Shown here: positions 58,378-60,561 of the stretch, one piece after another | How the letters are laid out: each line of letters starts with the position of its first letter | How positions within the stretch are numbered: the first letter of the stretch is position 1 | NCBI RefSeq assembly: GCF_000375365.1 | Contig: NZ_AQXB01000010.1 | Location: 1-60,561 of the forward strand | DNA from: Corynebacterium mastitidis DSM 44356 | GTDB lineage: Bacteria > Actinomycetota > Actinomycetes > Mycobacteriales > Mycobacteriaceae | Direction: 5' to 3' | DNA length: 60,561 nt | The notes under the pieces: model-generated | What the model was told of the DNA's origin: nothing | Database searches by the model: none | What the model saw: only the letters and a program-made list of their open reading frames with translations | Made by a program: the position numbers and the translations under genes

Positions 58378-59232
58378 ATGTCGTATTTTGATGTTGATTG
58401 GTCCCCGAGGTTTTCCTTCGGGGGTCCCCGTTCGCTGGGGGCGCTGCGGGGCGTGTGTATCCACACCACGGAGAATTCCCCCGGAACCCCGGCTGAAGCA
58501 GTCGCAAACTACCAGATCACCTCCCAGTCCGGCAGTTATCACATGCTGGTGGACTCCACGGGTAAGCGCCTGCGGGAAAACACCGATAACTGGATCACCT
58601 GGTCGAGCGGCAACCAAGGCAACAACATTCTGCTGCACATAAGTTTTGTGTTCCGTGCACGGTATAGCCGAGCCGAGTGGCTGGCCCAGGAGAAGATGCT
58701 GCGCGCGGGTGCCTCGGTGGTGGCGCACTGGTGTAAGACCTACCGGTGGCCGGTCAAGCACGTCGGTGTGAATGCTCTACCGGGGATCACCACGCATAGC
58801 GATACTCGCGCGTGGGGTGGGACAGATCACACTGATCCGGGGCCGAACTTCCCGTGGGACGTGTTCCTGCGTTACGTGGAGGAGGCGATGGCTGGCCCGA
58901 AGCACGCCGCAGCACCGGCAGTGCCCGCAGGCCCGCGCAGGGTGGATTTCAACGCTGTGCATGAGGCGGCGCTTAATGACGCGAAACTAGCTGCGCAGGC
59001 AGCACGAGATACTTCCCGTGCTGCGAGAGATGTCCTTGCGGGATTGGATCAGCCGATCACCTCGGCGGTCAACCCCGCAGTGCGTTTTCATCCGCGCGCA
59101 CTGATGGCGGTGCAGGACCTGAATACCTGGTCGATGTTGCAGGTGGTCAAGGCCATTGCCGCGAAGGTGGGCCTGAATGCCGATGAGATCATCGCTGAGG
59201 CGATTGCAGCGGACCGGGCACAGAAGAAGTAG
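58378..59232 (+). CDS. endolysin, N-acetylmuramoyl-L-alanine amidase
   Basis: The 284-aa product has an amidase_2/PGRP fold with the zinc ligands H29 (VCIHTTENS), H140 (ITTHSDTR) and D154 (HTDPG). The C-terminal 110 residues are helical (AALNDAKLAAQAARDTSR ...) and may bind the wall. The ATG at 58378 is chosen since AAGGAGGT lies 8 bases before; the ATG at 58372 is too close. It cleaves the peptide from the glycan. No mycolate esterase (LysB) gene was seen. Confidence 0.92.
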   Translation: MSYFDVDWSPRFSFGGPRSLGALRGVCIHTTENSPGTPAEAVANYQITSQSGSYHMLVDSTGKRLRENTDNWITWSSGNQGNNILLHISFVFRARYSRAEWLAQEKMLRAGASVVAHWCKTYRWPVKHVGVNALPGITTHSDTRAWGGTDHTDPGPNFPWDVFLRYVEEAMAGPKHAAAPAVPAGPRRVDFNAVHEAALNDAKLAAQAARDTSRAARDVLAGLDQPITSAVNPAVRFHPRALMAVQDLNTWSMLQVVKAIAAKVGLNADEIIAEAIAADRAQKK

Positions 59233-59255
59233 AAGCAAGCAGGAAGGAAATGGTG

Positions 59256-59600
59256 ATGAATCCGACGATTACGCAGGCAGTGGCCGCAGCACTCGAGAAG
59301 CAGCCGTGGTTTACCCGCCGTAAAGACACCATCGCTGCGGTGGCGGGCACGATCCTCCAGATGGTCAATCTCGTGGCCGCCCAGGCGACGGAGTGGCCGC
59401 CAGCGGCGGCCGTGGCTCTCGCCGTGGTGGTGGGTGTGCTCCAGGTGGTGGTCCATGCGGCCACGCCGGGGGCGATCACCCCGTCGATGGCTACGCGCCT
59501 AGAAGATGCGGCCCCCACAGTGGTGGAGGATACGGTGGCGCAGGAGCGCGAGGGCTTGGCGGTAGCCCCGATGGGGGAGCATGAAAATAATGAGGTCTAG
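59256..59600 (+). CDS. putative holin
   Basis: The 114-aa product has two hydrophobic helices (TIAAVAGTILQMVNLVAAQA and PPAAAVALAVVVGVLQVVVHAA) and a charged C-terminal tail, directly after the endolysin. The ATG at 59256 suits the AGGAAGGA site better than 59250. It would form the membrane lesion that releases the amidase. Confidence 0.75.
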   Translation: MNPTITQAVAAALEKQPWFTRRKDTIAAVAGTILQMVNLVAAQATEWPPAAAVALAVVVGVLQVVVHAATPGAITPSMATRLEDAAPTVVEDTVAQEREGLAVAPMGEHENNEV

Positions 59601-60018
59601 GAGGCTTTCGCGGTGGCTTCGGTCTCCGTGGGCGGGGCTGCTGATCCTCACCGTAGGTGTGCTGCTGCGTGGGGTGTGCTACCTGCCTACGGTGATCCCT
59701 GCTGGGCACCGTATCCCCGCACTAGAGCGGTATCTCCCCTTGTGGGCATGGTCGGGGCTGTGGCTGATTGCTGGGGCACTGGCAGTGGCGTGCGTGGTAG
59801 CACGGGCGAATCAGTGGCTACCCCTGGTTACGGGCCTGTTGGTGGCGCTGCATACCCTGTGGGGCGCGATCTACATCGCGGCCTGGGTATCGGGGGATTC
59901 TGAGCGTGGCTACATCACCGCCCTCGGCTACCTAACCACGGCCGCGCTGGCCATCTGGGCTTTCGGGCGTGGTGATCCTGCCCCGGCCGTGGAGAAGGGG
60001 GTTAATAATGATCGCTGA
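59581..60018 (+). CDS. membrane protein of the lysis cassette
   Basis: The 145-aa product overlaps the holin by 20 bases and has three to four hydrophobic segments (WAGLLILTVGVLLRGV, LWAWSGLWLIAGALAVACVVA, LLVALHTLWGAIYIAAW, ALGYLTTAALAIWAFG). Could be a second holin or a lysis regulator. No family recognised. Confidence 0.65.
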   Translation: MKIMRSRRLSRWLRSPWAGLLILTVGVLLRGVCYLPTVIPAGHRIPALERYLPLWAWSGLWLIAGALAVACVVARANQWLPLVTGLLVALHTLWGAIYIAAWVSGDSERGYITALGYLTTAALAIWAFGRGDPAPAVEKGVNNDR

Positions 60019-60376
60019 GGGGGTCGTGATCGCTGTGGTCAGCGCAGCCTCGGGTCTGGTGGTCGCGTTTTGGCAGCGTCGCTCTGCTCAGGAGGAGACT
60101 GTGGCGAGCCAATACCAAGCCCTGGTCAAAGACCTGGACAAGTTGAAGCATGATTACCAAGAAGAAAACCGAGAGTTGCGTGAGCGCCTGCGGGGGTTAG
60201 AAACCGAGCAGGACCGTCTCAAGCGGCACCTGGCGCGTATGGAGGAAGCCTCTCGTCTGGCTGATGAGAAGGTGAAGGCGGCGGTGGAGTACATCGTGGT
60301 GTTGCGGGGGTTGGTGCCTGCTGCCCGGCGTCCGCCGGTACCCGAGGAGCTACGCGCGCTGATTTCCGTGGAATAA
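60008..60376 (+). CDS. membrane-anchored coiled-coil protein
   Basis: The 122-aa product (ATG 60008, overlap 11 bases) has one N-terminal helix (GVVIAVVSAASGLVVAFW) followed by a long coiled coil (LVKDLDKLKHDYQEENRELRERLRGLETEQDRLKRHLARMEE). The plan resembles Rz-like spanins in outline, though with no lipoprotein partner here. Possibly a lysis accessory protein. Confidence 0.65.
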   Translation: MIAEGVVIAVVSAASGLVVAFWQRRSAQEETVASQYQALVKDLDKLKHDYQEENRELRERLRGLETEQDRLKRHLARMEEASRLADEKVKAAVEYIVVLRGLVPAARRPPVPEELRALISVE

Positions 60377-60382
60377 GAAGAT

Positions 60383-60412
60383 AACCCCACCTCCCGGGGA
60401 GGGGGTGGGGTT
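60383..60412. terminator. terminator at the end of the late operon
   Basis: Inverted repeat AACCCCACC (60383-60391) with GGTGGGGTT (60404-60412), extended by three pairs, followed by GTTTTG. It ends the rightward late transcript and sits before the leftward His-rich gene. Confidence 0.8.
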
Positions 60413-60427
60413 GTTTTGCGGGGTTAG

Positions 60428-60561
60428 TTAGTGCTCATCCCAGTGGCCTTCATGTGCGGCGTGGCGGTGTCCGTCGTGGATGTAGTCCACGTGGTCTCCG
60501 TGGGGGATGGCGACGTGCCCGCAGTTGGGGCCGTGCTGGTGATCGTGGTCTTTGTGGGTCT
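60428..60561 (-). CDS. histidine-rich metal-binding-like protein, 3' part
   Basis: Read leftward from the right edge, a frame ends at TAA 60428-60430 with many His/Asp: HKDHDHQHGPNCGHVAIPHG, then DHVDYIHDGHRHAAHEGHWD. The pattern (HxH clusters and a CGH) suggests zinc or another metal binding; short proteins of this kind are known in actinobacteria, from memory. The start is outside the window. It lies beyond the lysis genes, so it is either prophage cargo or the first host gene if attR were to the left, but no tRNA sequence is visible there. Confidence 0.6.
   Translation of the reverse strand, partial: THKDHDHQHGPNCGHVAIPHGDHVDYIHDGHRHAAHEGHWDEH

Noticed and set aside
59581..60376. LysB mycolylarabinogalactan esterase or classical two-component spanin
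   Set aside because: No serine-esterase motif or lipoprotein signal is present; the genes are membrane or coiled-coil proteins only.
60377..60561. attR and prophage right end
   Set aside because: No copy of the tRNA T-arm core or other tRNA part is visible; the junction must be outside the window.

Overview
The window looks like a mycolic-acid actinobacterium, most likely a Corynebacterium. The left part is very GC-rich, genes often overlap by ATGA or GTGA, and there is a tRNA-His / orn / mycolate-reductase-like (CmrA) neighbourhood, DtxR-type iron boxes and an L,D-transpeptidase. I ran no searches; all family names come from reading motifs and gene context.

Bases 1 to about 13,290 are host chromosome. 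They hold the 3' end of an L,D-transpeptidase, a lipoprotein, tRNA-His with its terminator, and orn. Next comes a catechol siderophore locus placed between orn and the cmrA-like gene. It has dhbA, dhbC, dhbE and dhbB (chorismate to activated 2,3-dihydroxybenzoate on an aryl carrier domain), followed by an iron-siderophore ABC importer (lipoprotein receptor, two FecCD permeases, ATPase). Each half has a DtxR-like box. No NRPS gene is present. A PepSY membrane protein closes the host part.

From about 13,264 to beyond the right edge the window is a siphovirus prophage integrated in the 3' end of a tRNA gene (probably tRNA-Arg). Left to right it holds: attL; a tyrosine integrase; a cluster of small secreted or membrane proteins; an Excalibur gene remnant; an Eco29kI-like type II restriction-modification pair; a three-repeat CRISPR mini-array; an ImmA protease, a repressor and a Cro-like switch; two antirepressor genes flanking an inverted membrane-protein gene; a noncoding block with a tRNA-like minihelix and a folded RNA; a run of small early genes; replication genes (RecB-like nuclease, SSB-like protein, prim-pol, RecA-fold ATPase); a Phd/Doc module; a third antirepressor; a hairpin-dense segment; RusA; DUF3310; dUTPase; a second probable noncoding RNA; three small leftward genes; and a P-loop/HNH fusion.

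The late region is classical HK97-like: terminase small and large subunits, portal, ClpP-like protease with a nested scaffold, decoration protein, major capsid protein, connectors, tail tube, tail chaperones G and GT (programmed -1 frameshift), a 2001-residue tape measure with two wall-degrading domains, baseplate and fibre genes, then amidase, holin and two small membrane proteins. The right edge enters a leftward histidine-rich protein gene beyond the lysis genes, where prophages often carry cargo. attR and the intact tRNA must lie outside the window.

Most unusual are the prophage-borne CRISPR mini-array beside the restriction-modification pair, three separate segments that look like structured RNA (23,189-23,341; 32,587-32,893; 34,423-34,612), and the secreted-protein cluster next to the integrase.
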